Source: Bacillus sp. AFS041924 (GTDB lineage: Bacteria > Bacillota > Bacilli > Bacillales > Bacillaceae_G). Taken from it: 34,421 nucleotides of DNA. Where the stretch lies: contig NZ_NULG01000124.1 of the NCBI RefSeq assembly GCF_002577195.1, positions 9,147 through 43,567 on the forward strand, read 5' to 3'. Made by a program: the position numbers and the translations under genes. The first letter of the stretch is position 1, and each line of letters opens with the position of its first letter. Positions 9,078 through 16,280 of the stretch are shown here, one piece after another. Under the pieces are notes generated by a model. The model made no database searches. It was not told the DNA's origin and saw nothing but the letters and a program-made list of their open reading frames with translations.

Positions 9078-9170
9078 ATGGCAGTAAAGGAATTAGAAAT
9101 TAAGTCGATGTACTTCTTCTATTACTCCCAGTATATTCTTAGTCCTGTTTTACACTTGCTTAAAAAATGA
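9078..9170 (+). CDS. Possible 30-residue small protein
   Basis: A short open frame with ATG 9078 and AGAGGG at 9063-9068 (9-base spacing) encodes a mostly hydrophobic and aromatic peptide with a basic end (segment MYFFYYSQYILSP; last residues HLLKK). A TATAAT hexamer lies at 9044-9049 but without a clear -35. I do not recognise it. The region may simply be spacer between the divergent serC and the HD-GYP locus. Confidence 0.25.
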   Translation: MAVKELEIKSMYFFYYSQYILSPVLHLLKK

Positions 9171-9185
9171 ATAGTTTATGATAAT
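9156..9185 (+). promoter_or_regulatory. Candidate promoter of the membrane/HD-GYP locus
   Basis: TTGCTT (9156-9161), 18-base spacer, GATAAT (9180-9185), 45 bases before ATG 9230. The match is moderate only. Confidence 0.3.
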
Positions 9186-9229
9186 AAAGGTAAATTTAAG
9201 GATTATATATTATTTAGTTAGGAGATTAA

Positions 9230-9544
9230 ATGTTTTCTAAATGGTTTAATAATCCAGTTTACTTTCGTTATGCTTTTTATATTTCATTTGCTGTTACTTT
9301 GCTATTTAATCTAACTTGTTTTGAAAAAAGTGATAATTTTTATTTTATGTACATGCTTGTTACAGTCATATTTGGCTTCGGTTTTTATAAACGTTCTAAT
9401 TGGATTATTTTATTAGTTGTTACAATTATAGCTCTTTGTAGATTTTATTTAGTTCCCCAGTCTGCACATATTTTTAGTTACTTAATTACATATTACTTAA
9501 TCATGTACATATCAGTCGGTTTTATGAAGCAATATCAAAAGTAA
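9230..9544 (+). CDS. N-terminal membrane part of a split HD-GYP protein
   Basis: 104 residues with four predicted membrane helices (about 10-28, 37-53, 57-75, 81-98) joined by short loops, starting at ATG 9230 behind TTAGGAGA. It ends in KQYQK and a TAA, and 11 bases later a cytosolic HD-GYP domain starts in the -1 frame. If one G were restored in AAAAGTAAAA (9537-9546), the reading would run from QYQK through VKSGSLELILALAK into the HD-GYP domain as one polypeptide of about 300 residues. I therefore read it as the membrane anchor/sensor of a single gene broken by a one-base deletion, or by a sequencing error. If not broken, it would be a stand-alone 4-helix membrane protein of unknown role. 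Confidence 0.6.
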   Translation: MFSKWFNNPVYFRYAFYISFAVTLLFNLTCFEKSDNFYFMYMLVTVIFGFGFYKRSNWIILLVVTIIALCRFYLVPQSAHIFSYLITYYLIMYISVGFMKQYQK

Positions 9545-9555
9545 AAAGTGGATCT

Positions 9556-10131
9556 TTGGAGTTAATCTTAGCACTTGCAAAGGCACTAGATTCTAGGGAC
9601 AAATACACTGTGCATCATTCTGAATGTGTTGCTAATATTGCTTATAATATTGCAAAGAAAATGAAATTAAGTAAAGGTCTTTGTACAGTAATCCATCAGG
9701 GGGGATTATTACATGACATTGGTAAAATCGGGATACCGGAACATATTTTACTTAAGAACGAGAAATTAACTGACGAGGAATATAATACAATTAAACAGCA
9801 TCCCGTTATCGGATATGACATAATCAAGCATATTGCCATTTTTAATGAAAATGGCATATTTGATATTGTTCTATATCATCATGAACGATACGATGGGAAA
9901 GGTTATCCAGAAGGGCTAAAAGGTGAGCAGATCCCATTAACGGCAAGAATTGTAGCAATAGCAGATAGTTATGATGCCATGATCTCAAATCGCTCATATC
10001 GTAAAGGGATGCCTGTAGAAGAATGTTTAAAAGATATAGAAAAGTTTAAGGGGATCCAATTTGATCCTAAGATTATGGATGTATTTCTTAGCTTATTTAA
10101 TTCTGAGAATGAAATAATTCAAAAAAAGTAG
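9556..10131 (+). CDS. HD-GYP domain protein, probable cyclic-di-GMP phosphodiesterase (frame-shifted from its membrane part)
   Basis: 191 residues, essentially one HD-GYP domain. The metal-binding HDIGK (53-57) and the HHERYDGKGYPEG signature (108-120) are complete, so the domain should be able to hydrolyse c-di-GMP (family knowledge). The only available start is TTG 9556 with a poorly spaced AGTGGA, which is not convincing. Homology logic places this domain directly after the four-helix segment encoded at 9230-9544 in another frame, as in membrane-anchored HD-GYP proteins. A terminator follows directly. The catalytic part is intact; only the junction is damaged. Confidence 0.7.
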   Translation: MELILALAKALDSRDKYTVHHSECVANIAYNIAKKMKLSKGLCTVIHQGGLLHDIGKIGIPEHILLKNEKLTDEEYNTIKQHPVIGYDIIKHIAIFNENGIFDIVLYHHERYDGKGYPEGLKGEQIPLTARIVAIADSYDAMISNRSYRKGMPVEECLKDIEKFKGIQFDPKIMDVFLSLFNSENEIIQKK

Positions 10132-10156
10132 CCTTATTGATGAAGGCTACTTTTTT
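10128..10156 (+). terminator. Intrinsic terminator after the HD-GYP gene
   Basis: GTAGCCTT-ATTGATG-AAGGCTAC followed by TTTTTT. The stem overlaps the HD-GYP stop codon. Confidence 0.85.
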
Positions 10157-10300
10157 GTTGTACCAACTTGGAATAGGTTGATTATGATCCCCTAAGATCG
10201 TTCGAACCCTTTTCAACATTGATTCAATTAAATGTGGTGTAGTCTTGTAGCTGACTGTAAAAAAGGAACCTTTTGTATTATCCGATTGTTTAATTTCAAA
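10157..10300 (-). pseudogene. Probable small gene with a disrupted start (unknown function)
   Basis: On the minus strand an excellent ribosome binding site GGAGGTG (complement of 10305-10311) precedes TTG 10299 by 7 bases. From that TTG the frame gives only 23 residues. In the neighbouring frame, beginning at the same place, about 48 codons read as protein-like sequence: EIKQSDNTKGSFFTVSYK, then TTPHLIESMLKRVRTILGD, then HNQPIPSWYN. Adding one G after the TTG would join the site to this frame. I do not recognise the family. It may be a decayed gene, an artefact of a missing base, or chance. The frame continues past 10157 into the terminator of the convergent gene. Confidence 0.35.
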
Positions 10301-10395
10301 AGTACACCTCCGAATTTATTACTTATTATGTAGATTTTTATATGTTCATTTTGTAAACTGTTGATTTTAATGGTTTTGATTAAACTAACTAAAAA

Positions 10396-10470
10396 TAAAA
10401 TTAGATTGGAACGTAAGGTGCTCGCCTTATGGAAAGCCAGCCAGCATCCTGGAGCGGAGATCAACGCACC
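10396..10470 (-). repeat. Bacillaceae-type intergenic repeat fragment
   Basis: Read on the minus strand, the stretch containing CGTTGATCTCCGCTCCAGG and then GCTTTCC resembles the core of an intergenic repeat (GTTGATTTCCGCTCCAGG...GCTTTCC) that I recall as common in Bacillus genomes. It is GC-rich compared with its surroundings and non-coding. Identity rests on memory of the motif, so confidence is limited. Confidence 0.45.
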
Positions 10471-10522
10471 AATTTCTTTAAAAACAACTAAGAGTTAGAA
10501 ATATTTTGTAGAACTGTAACGT

Positions 10523-10551
10523 TTGACTGTATACTTTCTAAATTATATAAT
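10523..10551 (+). promoter_or_regulatory. Strong sigma-A promoter of the MerR gene
   Basis: TTGACT (10523-10528), exactly 17 bases, then a perfect TATAAT (10546-10551). MerR-family target promoters typically have a 19-20 base spacer; this one has the normal 17, so MerR-type activation of this promoter is not indicated. Confidence 0.8.
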
Positions 10552-10581
10552 AGTAATACTATCTATTTAAAATGGGGAGGG

Positions 10582-10998
10582 TTGTCACTTGGGATCGAGT
10601 ATCGCATTGGAGAGTTAGCTGAAATAGCTCAAGTTTCAAAAAGAACAATTGATTATTATACAAAATTAGGGTTACTAGAAGCAAAACGATCAGAATCAAA
10701 CTATCGATATTATTCCACAGAGGCAATTGAAACTCTTAGATTTATTGAACACTGTAAAAAAATGAGAATATCCTTAGAAGAGATAAAAGATTTACTGCAA
10801 ACTAATTATAATCAAAAAAATTGTGTTTTTGAACAAATTCAACAAATATCAAATCAAATGATTGAACTTGAAGCTAAATTAGCTCAATTAGTTCCTGTAA
10901 TATCTGACATGAATGATTGTGATAAAAATGCTTTAGTAGATTCATTGTCTCATCATACATTTCCGTTATTTGAGACCTTAAAGCATTTTGTAAAATAA
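10582..10998 (+). CDS. MerR-family transcriptional regulator with an abnormal start region
   Basis: 138 residues: an N-terminal winged HTH (IGELAEIAQVSKRTIDYYTK, GLL) over about residues 5-75, a long dimerisation helix (about 80-115) and a short C-terminal tail. No CueR-type Cys-x7-Cys pair is seen; only isolated Cys residues (in QKNCVF and NDCDKN). It is followed by a CNNM-type transporter gene, as I recall for yhdQ-yhdP in B. subtilis, so a metal-related role is plausible but unproven. The only in-frame start, TTG 10582, is one base after the ribosome binding site GGGGAGG (10574-10580), too close. The codon at correct spacing is CTT (10588), next to an out-of-frame TTG at 10589; one extra G in TTGGGATC would make that TTG the proper start. 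Confidence 0.8.
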   Translation: MSLGIEYRIGELAEIAQVSKRTIDYYTKLGLLEAKRSESNYRYYSTEAIETLRFIEHCKKMRISLEEIKDLLQTNYNQKNCVFEQIQQISNQMIELEAKLAQLVPVISDMNDCDKNALVDSLSHHTFPLFETLKHFVK

Positions 10999-11120
10999 TA
11001 ATTAATTAAATTTAAAACTAAACAATTTATAGGCTATAAAATATGTGCGTTTTACTAAATTATGGTAATCTATTAAGTAAGTAAAATAATAATTTTATAT
11101 TTTTGTAGATTGAAATTCTC

Positions 11121-11161
11121 AGGAGGTGAATACTCGAGTAAGATACTCGAGTTCGTCATTG
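11121..11161 (+). promoter_or_regulatory. Ribosome binding site, hairpin, then TTG start of the CNNM gene
   Basis: AGGAGG (11121-11126) is 32 bases from the TTG at 11159. Between them TACTCGAGTA (11131-11140), AGA and TACTCGAGT (11144-11152) form a 9-bp stem with a 3-base loop. Each arm is itself palindromic around CTCGAG. Folding would shorten the effective spacing to about 11 bases. Confidence 0.55.
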
Positions 11162-12475
11162 GACATAGTTAACTTGTTTATGATTGCAGTTTTAATCGCA
11201 CTTACAGCTTTTTTCGTAGCAGCAGAATTTGCGATAGTGAAAGTTAGATCAAGTAGAATTGATCAACTAGTAGCCGAAAAAAAGAGAGGTGCATTAGCTG
11301 CTAAAAAGGTTACGACGAGTTTAGATGAATATTTATCAGCTTGTCAATTAGGTATTACGGTTACAGCTTTAGGATTAGGTTATTTAGGTGAGCCAACGTT
11401 TGAGCATCTTATACACCCAGTCGTAGAATTTCTTGGATTAAACGGTACAATCGCTACAACAATTTCGTTTATTTTAGCTTTTTCATTTATGACATTTATT
11501 CACGTTGTAATTGGTGAGCTAGCTCCAAAAACGGTTGCTATTCAAAAAGCTGAGTCACTTACATTAATACTTTCTACTCCACTTATTGTATTCTATAAAA
11601 TAGCTTATCCATTTATTTGGGCTTTAAATGGTTCTGCAAGATTTTTTACAGGATTATTTGGCATTAAGCCAGCTTCTGAATCAGAAGAAGTTCATACTGA
11701 GGAAGAATTAAGAATCATTTTATCAGAAAGCTTTGAAAGCGGAGAAATTAATCAAGCTGAGTATAAATATTTAAATAATATTTTTGAGTTCGATAACCGA
11801 CTTGCAAAAGAAATTATGGTCCCTCGTACTGAAATTATCGGTTTATATGCAGAAGACCCAATTGAAGAGCAAATTGAAATAATTAAAAATGAAAAATATA
11901 CTCGTTACCCTGTGTTTGGTGAGGATAAAGATGATATTTTAGGTATGGTAAATGTTAAAGACTTTTTTATCCGTTATCTAAATGGAAAAGTTGAAAAATC
12001 ATACGATTTCGCAAACTCTACTCGTCCAGTCATTCAGGTTATTGAAACGATAGCAATCCATGATTTATTATTGTTAATGCAAAAGAAACGTATTCCACTT
12101 GCAATCTTATATGATGAATACGGTGGTACTGCAGGATTATTAACAATGGAAGATATTCTTGAGGAGATTGTTGGAGAAATACGTGACGAATATGATGATG
12201 ATGAAAAACCAGCAGTCCAACATATTTCAGAAACGCATAAGATTGTAGACGGAAAAGTATTAATTACTGAAATTAATGATTTATTCGGACTTTACGTTGA
12301 AGAAGATGATGTTGACACAATTGGTGGTTGGATTCTAACTCAAAATCATGATATCCAACAAGGTGAATCTGTATTATTTGAGGACTATGAATTTAAAGTA
12401 GTTGAATTAGATTCACATCAAGTTAAATTAGTTGAAATAAAAAAAAATGAGTTTGTAGAAGCGATAAAATCATAG
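11159..12475 (+). CDS. CNNM/HlyC-type membrane protein with CBS pair (probable Mg2+ transport)
   Basis: 438 residues from the TTG at 11159. An N-terminal CNNM/DUF21 membrane domain (about 1-190) contains the FFVAAEFAIVK and VIGELAPKTVAIQ segments of the family. A CBS pair follows (about 200-330), with the conserved LYDEYGGTAGLLTMEDILEE, and then a C-terminal CorC_HlyC domain (about 350-430). Old annotations call this family hemolysin-like; work on CNNM/CorC and on B. subtilis YhdP/MpfA points to magnesium export or homeostasis. A GTG at 11126 would add 11 residues but lies in the ribosome binding site; MDIVNLFMIAV from TTG is the typical family start. Upstream is a MerR regulator, downstream a CorC-like protein. 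Confidence 0.88.
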   Translation: MDIVNLFMIAVLIALTAFFVAAEFAIVKVRSSRIDQLVAEKKRGALAAKKVTTSLDEYLSACQLGITVTALGLGYLGEPTFEHLIHPVVEFLGLNGTIATTISFILAFSFMTFIHVVIGELAPKTVAIQKAESLTLILSTPLIVFYKIAYPFIWALNGSARFFTGLFGIKPASESEEVHTEEELRIILSESFESGEINQAEYKYLNNIFEFDNRLAKEIMVPRTEIIGLYAEDPIEEQIEIIKNEKYTRYPVFGEDKDDILGMVNVKDFFIRYLNGKVEKSYDFANSTRPVIQVIETIAIHDLLLLMQKKRIPLAILYDEYGGTAGLLTMEDILEEIVGEIRDEYDDDEKPAVQHISETHKIVDGKVLITEINDLFGLYVEEDDVDTIGGWILTQNHDIQQGESVLFEDYEFKVVELDSHQVKLVEIKKNEFVEAIKS

Positions 12476-12483
12476 ATCATATT

Positions 12484-12521
12484 AAAAAGAAGGGATAAGG
12501 ATTCTTAATTCCTTCTTTTTT
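12484..12521 (+). terminator. Intrinsic terminator after the CNNM gene
   Basis: AAAAAGAAGG...CCTTCTTTTTT with further pairing inside (GGATTCTTAATTCC). A U-rich 3' arm serves as the T-tract. Confidence 0.75.
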
Positions 12522-12866
12522 AATGGTACTTTGTACAATTATTCACAAAAACTTAACAACTCGGAACTTCAATACAGTTTCATTTGTTATAAAATAAAGT
12601 TGTAAGGTTGATTTGTGCAGAAGTATTATTTTCTTCCGTATTGTAGAAGACAAGAAGATAATCTTCTAATTGTTAAATACTAACTATTTCAATCAGCTTA
12701 TTTTTAATCGTTTCGTACAATACCTCATTTTTCCCCTCTACTTTTTAAAGTATGAGGTCTTTTTTTTGCATAATTTTTCCTAAATTGAATACATATAAAG
12801 TACATATTTGTAAAGGATTGTCGATAGTTAATAATTTAAAAAACTTGAAATAGGGGTGTGAAGTGC
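12522..12866. other. 345-base leader/intergenic region before the corC-like gene
   Basis: No protein gene is seen. It contains a TATAAAAT (12588-12595) without a good -35, a perfect inverted repeat AGAAGAT-A-ATCTTCT near 12655-12670, and a complete orphan terminator at 12722-12767. This could be an attenuated leader of the corC-like gene or a small RNA. It does not match the M-box (ykoK) or yybP-ykoY riboswitch consensus as I know them. Confidence 0.5.
12722..12767 (+). terminator. Orphan terminator 100 bases upstream of the corC-like gene
   Basis: ACCTCAT (12722-12728) pairs with ATGAGGT (12752-12758), followed by CTTTTTTTT. The loop contains a second self-complementary element TACTTTTTAAAGTA that would compete with the main stem. 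The preceding gene already has its own terminator at 12484-12521, so this one belongs to another transcript. Confidence 0.65.
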
Positions 12867-13745
12867 TTGTCAGATGCTCCCTCGGGTAATGGTATAAAAT
12901 TACTTTTTAACTTTATTAACCGACTTTTTTTTAGAAAATCAAAGGATCGTAAAAATGTGGATTCTCAAGAAGAACATCATTTAATTCAGAGCTATTTATT
13001 TGATGTTGATGAAGAACTATCTAAATTGTACGAAGATGACCTATTATTAAGAACGATGACGTTTAAAGAAAAAAAAGTAAGTGATATTTTAACACCCCGA
13101 ACAAAGGTTGTTGCAATCGATATAAATGAATCCGTAGATTTAATATGGGATTTATTTTTACAAGAAAGATACTCCAGAATTCCAGTTTATGAACAGGATA
13201 TGGATCATATAATCGGGATAATTTCCGAAAGAGAATTTTTAACGAAATTAGTTCAAAAACAATCAGTTAATATTCGTGAACTAATAAGAGAGCCTGTTTT
13301 TGTGATGGAATCAATGAAAATTTCTACGGTATTACAAATTCTTCAGAAACAAAATGCGCATTTAGCAATTGTTGTAGATGAATTTGGTGGAACTTCGGGA
13401 ATTGTAACGCTTGAAGATATAATCGAAGAATTAGTTGGTGAAATTAGAGATGAGTTCGACGAGTTAGAGGATGATTTTTTCCAAATAAATGAGAATGAAT
13501 ACCAATTCCAGGCCTCAATTGACCTCACAAGTTTTTTTAACCAATTTAATATAAAAAAACCTAGTAGTAGGTATTTAACATTAGGCGGATGGTTATTTGA
13601 AAGTTTTAAACACATTCCAAAAAATGGAGAATTTCTACAATATAAAAATTTAACGTTTATTATAAATGAAGTTCAAAATAGAAGGATTCAAAGTGTTATT
13701 GTAAAAATAAATAACCAAAATTTGCAAAGTAAACTCGGTTCTTAG
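12867..13745 (+). CDS. CorC-like CBS-domain protein without a membrane domain
   Basis: 292 residues from TTG 12867. An N-terminal basic/hydrophobic segment (KLLFNFINRLFFRK) is followed by a CBS pair (about 65-190) with the conserved VVDEFGGTSGIVTLEDIIEE, and a CorC_HlyC domain (about 205-285). Length and order equal those of E. coli CorC (292 residues), a cytosolic partner in magnesium homeostasis; the DUF21 membrane domain present in the upstream gene is absent. An open frame starts at GTG 12858, but this overlaps the ribosome binding site AGGGGTG (12852-12858); TTG 12867 has 10-base spacing. Its own terminator overlaps the stop codon. Pairing with the neighbouring CNNM protein is suggestive but not shown. 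Confidence 0.85.
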   Translation: MSDAPSGNGIKLLFNFINRLFFRKSKDRKNVDSQEEHHLIQSYLFDVDEELSKLYEDDLLLRTMTFKEKKVSDILTPRTKVVAIDINESVDLIWDLFLQERYSRIPVYEQDMDHIIGIISEREFLTKLVQKQSVNIRELIREPVFVMESMKISTVLQILQKQNAHLAIVVDEFGGTSGIVTLEDIIEELVGEIRDEFDELEDDFFQINENEYQFQASIDLTSFFNQFNIKKPSSRYLTLGGWLFESFKHIPKNGEFLQYKNLTFIINEVQNRRIQSVIVKINNQNLQSKLGS

Positions 13746-13758
13746 GACCGAGTTTTTT
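13732..13758 (+). terminator. Intrinsic terminator after the corC-like gene
   Basis: AACTCGGT-TCTTAGG-ACCGAGTT followed by TTTT; the stem starts inside the last codons of the gene. Confidence 0.85.
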
Positions 13759-13922
13759 CTTGAGTTTTATTGGAAGATAGAAGCCTAAAATTAAGAAATC
13801 GTTCATGAAATCCTATTGGAAATCAGCCTCGCGTCATAGCTTCCTAAAGGAATGTAATATTCAATCATAAAAAAGAATTAAAAAGCTAAAATGAAAAATA
13901 ATAAAAATATAAGATTTTTTTG

Positions 13923-13951
13923 TTGTAATTTTTTAATACATGCAATATATT
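13923..13951 (+). promoter_or_regulatory. Sigma-A-type promoter of the cystine transporter operon
   Basis: TTGTAA (13923-13928), 17 bases, TATATT (13946-13951), about 55 bases upstream of ATG 14006. The leader is too short for an S-box. I could not recognise a CymR site with confidence. Confidence 0.5.
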
Positions 13952-14005
13952 TAAGACACACAATTCAAAACAAACAATTCCGATAAGGTTAAGGGAGATT
14001 AAAGA

Positions 14006-14809
14006 ATGAATATTAAGAAAATTGGTTTAACATTAGGTTCGTTAGTTTTAGCAGCAGGTTTTATGGCAGGCTGCAATTCAAATAAAAAAGAAGAAACAGC
14101 TATAGGGAAAGATTTATTAACGCAAGTGAAGGATAGTGGAGAGTTAAAAGTTGGTACTGAAGGTACATATGCACCTTTCACGTTCCATGATAAATCTGGA
14201 AAGTTAACTGGTTTTGATGTTGATTTAACAAATGAAGTTGCAAAACGTTTAGGTGTAAAACCAAAATATTTTGAAACTCAATGGGATGCAATGTTTGCAG
14301 GTTTAGATGCAAAACGCTTTGATATGATTGCGAATGAAGTGGGTATTAGACCAGATCGTGAGAAAAAATATTATTTCTCTGATCCATACATTACATCATC
14401 AGGTGCACTAGTTGTTAAAGCAGATTCAAAAGTTACATCATTTGATGAAATTAAAGGATTAAACGCTGCTCAATCATTAACAAGTAACTATGGCGATTTA
14501 GCTAAAAAATATGGTGCTAAATTAGTTGGGGTAGAAGGCTTTAGCCAAGCAATTCAATTAATTGAAACTGGACGTGCTGATGTTACAATCAATGATAAAT
14601 TATCAATTCAAAACTATTTAAAAGAAACTGGTGACACAAAAGTTAAAATTGCAGCTTTAGAAAATGATGCTTCTAACAGTGGATTTATGTTCCGTAAAAC
14701 GGATGATTCATTAGTAAAAGCTGTTAACAAAGCACTTGAAGATATGAAAAAAGACGGAAAGTATGATGAAATAGTACAAAAATGGTTCGGTAAAGATGGA
14801 CTTAAATAA
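14006..14809 (+). CDS. tcyA: L-cystine ABC transporter, substrate-binding lipoprotein
   Basis: 267 residues. A signal peptide with lipobox MAGC (lipidated Cys23) is followed by a class 3 solute-binding fold: KVGTEGTYAPFTFHD, LTGFDVDLTNEVAKRLG, ETQWDAMFAGLDAKRFD and AAQSLTSNYGDLAKK. These are closely similar to TcyA, the cystine-binding protein of B. subtilis, as I remember it. It would capture L-cystine outside the membrane and deliver it to TcyB. Start ATG 14006 follows AAGGGAGA. Its last 14 bases overlap tcyB, so the genes are tightly coupled. Specificity for cystine rather than another polar amino acid is by similarity. Confidence 0.87.
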   Translation: MNIKKIGLTLGSLVLAAGFMAGCNSNKKEETAIGKDLLTQVKDSGELKVGTEGTYAPFTFHDKSGKLTGFDVDLTNEVAKRLGVKPKYFETQWDAMFAGLDAKRFDMIANEVGIRPDREKKYYFSDPYITSSGALVVKADSKVTSFDEIKGLNAAQSLTSNYGDLAKKYGAKLVGVEGFSQAIQLIETGRADVTINDKLSIQNYLKETGDTKVKIAALENDASNSGFMFRKTDDSLVKAVNKALEDMKKDGKYDEIVQKWFGKDGLK

Positions 14810-15491
14810 TATACTCAGTCAAGAGTGGATTGACAATTTAACCATTGCGAAGGATTCTTTCCTTCCAATGGTTAAAACTGCTTTAATTGGTACTATTCCA
14901 TTAACGATTATTACATTTATTGTAGGTATAGTTTTAGCATTTGTTACCGCGCTTTTCCGTCTATCAGGTAATAAATTCCTAATTGGAGTAGCCAAATTTT
15001 ATGTCTCAATTATTAGAGGGACACCTCTATTAGTGCAATTATTTATTATTTTTTATGGATTACCTTCAATAAATGTAACAATTTCGCCTTATATTTCTGC
15101 TATTATTGGCTTTTCATTAAGTGTTGGTGCATACGCATCAGAAATTATTAGGGGATCAATTCAGTCGATAGATAAGGGGCAGTGGGAAGCTTCTTACTCG
15201 ATTGGTATGACATATAATCAAACATTAAAACGAATTATTATTCCTCAAGCTGCGAGAGTTTCATTACCGCCGTTATCAAATACTTTTATTAGTTTAGTAA
15301 AGGACACTTCTTTGGCCTCATTAATATTGGTAACTGAGATGTTTAGAACAGCTCAAGAAATAGCTGCAACTAATTATAAATTTTTAGTTGTCTATACAGA
15401 AGCTGCAGTCATCTATTGGATAATCTGTTTCTTCCTTTCAATTATTCAGGGTAGATTAGAAGCTCGAGTGGAACGTTATGTTGCTAAGTAA
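14796..15491 (+). CDS. tcyB: L-cystine ABC transporter, permease
   Basis: 231 residues, the standard size for a His/Glu/Gln/Arg-type amino-acid permease. Several membrane helices are visible, with the conserved [19 protein letters not shown] segment and the cytoplasmic coupling loop [19 protein letters not shown]. Its start lies 14 bases inside the end of tcyA and its stop abuts the ribosome binding site of tcyC, so the three genes form one operon. It forms the channel for cystine. Confidence 0.87.
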   Translation: MDLNNILSQEWIDNLTIAKDSFLPMVKTALIGTIPLTIITFIVGIVLAFVTALFRLSGNKFLIGVAKFYVSIIRGTPLLVQLFIIFYGLPSINVTISPYISAIIGFSLSVGAYASEIIRGSIQSIDKGQWEASYSIGMTYNQTLKRIIIPQAARVSLPPLSNTFISLVKDTSLASLILVTEMFRTAQEIAATNYKFLVVYTEAAVIYWIICFFLSIIQGRLEARVERYVAK

Positions 15492-15505
15492 TGGAGGAAG
15501 GAAAT

Positions 15506-16240
15506 ATGATAAAACTAGAAAATATTAAAAAAAGCTTTGGTGAATTAGAAGTATTAAAAGATGTTAGTCTAAATGTAGAAAAAGGTACTGTTACAGCGAT
15601 TATTGGCCCATCAGGTTCTGGGAAAACGACATTTTTAAGATGTATTAATGTTTTGGAACATCCGACAGATGGAAAAATTACAATCGATGATCAGTCGATA
15701 GATTTTTCTAATAAAGTTACTAAAAAAGAAATTATTTCTTTAAGAAGTAAAACAGGAATGGTTTTTCAACAACATCATTTATTCCCTCACTTAACAGCGT
15801 TAGAAAACGTTATGGAAGGTTTAGTAACTGTACAAAAAATAAAAAAAGATGTTGCGAAAAAGAAAGCAATTGATTTACTAACTAAAGTAGGATTAGAAGA
15901 AAAAATTAATTTATTACCACATCAGCTTTCTGGTGGTCAACAGCAACGTGTGGGTATCGCTAGAGCATTAGCTTTAGAACCAACTGTCATTTTATTCGAT
16001 GAACCAACTTCAGCATTAGATCCAGAGCTTGTACAAGAAGTTCTTAAGGTAATGAAGGAATTAGCTGAAGAGGGAATGACAATGATTGTCGTAACGCATG
16101 AAATGAGATTTGCTCGTGATGTTGCGGATGAAGTCATTTTTATGGATGGCGGTTATATTATAGAGCAAGGTCACCCAAGTGATGTTTTAGAGAAACCTAA
16201 GCATGCAAGAACAAAACAATTTTTACAATTAATACAGTAA
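15506..16240 (+). CDS. tcyC: L-cystine ABC transporter, ATP-binding protein
   Basis: 244 residues. Walker A GPSGSGKT (34-41), ABC signature LSGGQQQR, Walker B VILFDEP with SALD, and the H-loop VVTHEM are all present. It powers the cystine permease. An ATG at 15491 would add five residues, but its sequence is the ribosome binding site GGAGGAAGG (15493-15501) of the true start ATG 15506. Last gene of the operon; a strong terminator follows. Confidence 0.9.
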   Translation: MIKLENIKKSFGELEVLKDVSLNVEKGTVTAIIGPSGSGKTTFLRCINVLEHPTDGKITIDDQSIDFSNKVTKKEIISLRSKTGMVFQQHHLFPHLTALENVMEGLVTVQKIKKDVAKKKAIDLLTKVGLEEKINLLPHQLSGGQQQRVGIARALALEPTVILFDEPTSALDPELVQEVLKVMKELAEEGMTMIVVTHEMRFARDVADEVIFMDGGYIIEQGHPSDVLEKPKHARTKQFLQLIQ

Positions 16241-16280
16241 TACTACAATATAATAATTTATAAATTAATATAGAAAAAAA

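Larger units (their letters stand above)
10157..10581. other. 425-base interval between the HD-GYP gene and the MerR gene
   Basis: It holds the possible broken minus-strand small gene (10157-10300), an AT-rich stretch (10312-10395) with nothing recognised, an intergenic repeat-like segment (about 10396-10470) and the MerR promoter (10523-10551). Confidence 0.6.

Noticed and set aside
9537-9560. Programmed -1 frameshift joining the membrane and HD-GYP parts
   Set aside because: The junction reads TCAAAAGTAA; only the AAG codon could slip well, CAA to TCA would not, and no downstream stimulatory hairpin is evident. A deletion or sequencing error is simpler.
12600-12770. M-box or yybP-ykoY riboswitch before the corC-like gene
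   Set aside because: The conserved core sequences of these riboswitches, as I know them, are not present; only an uncharacterised leader with a terminator can be supported.
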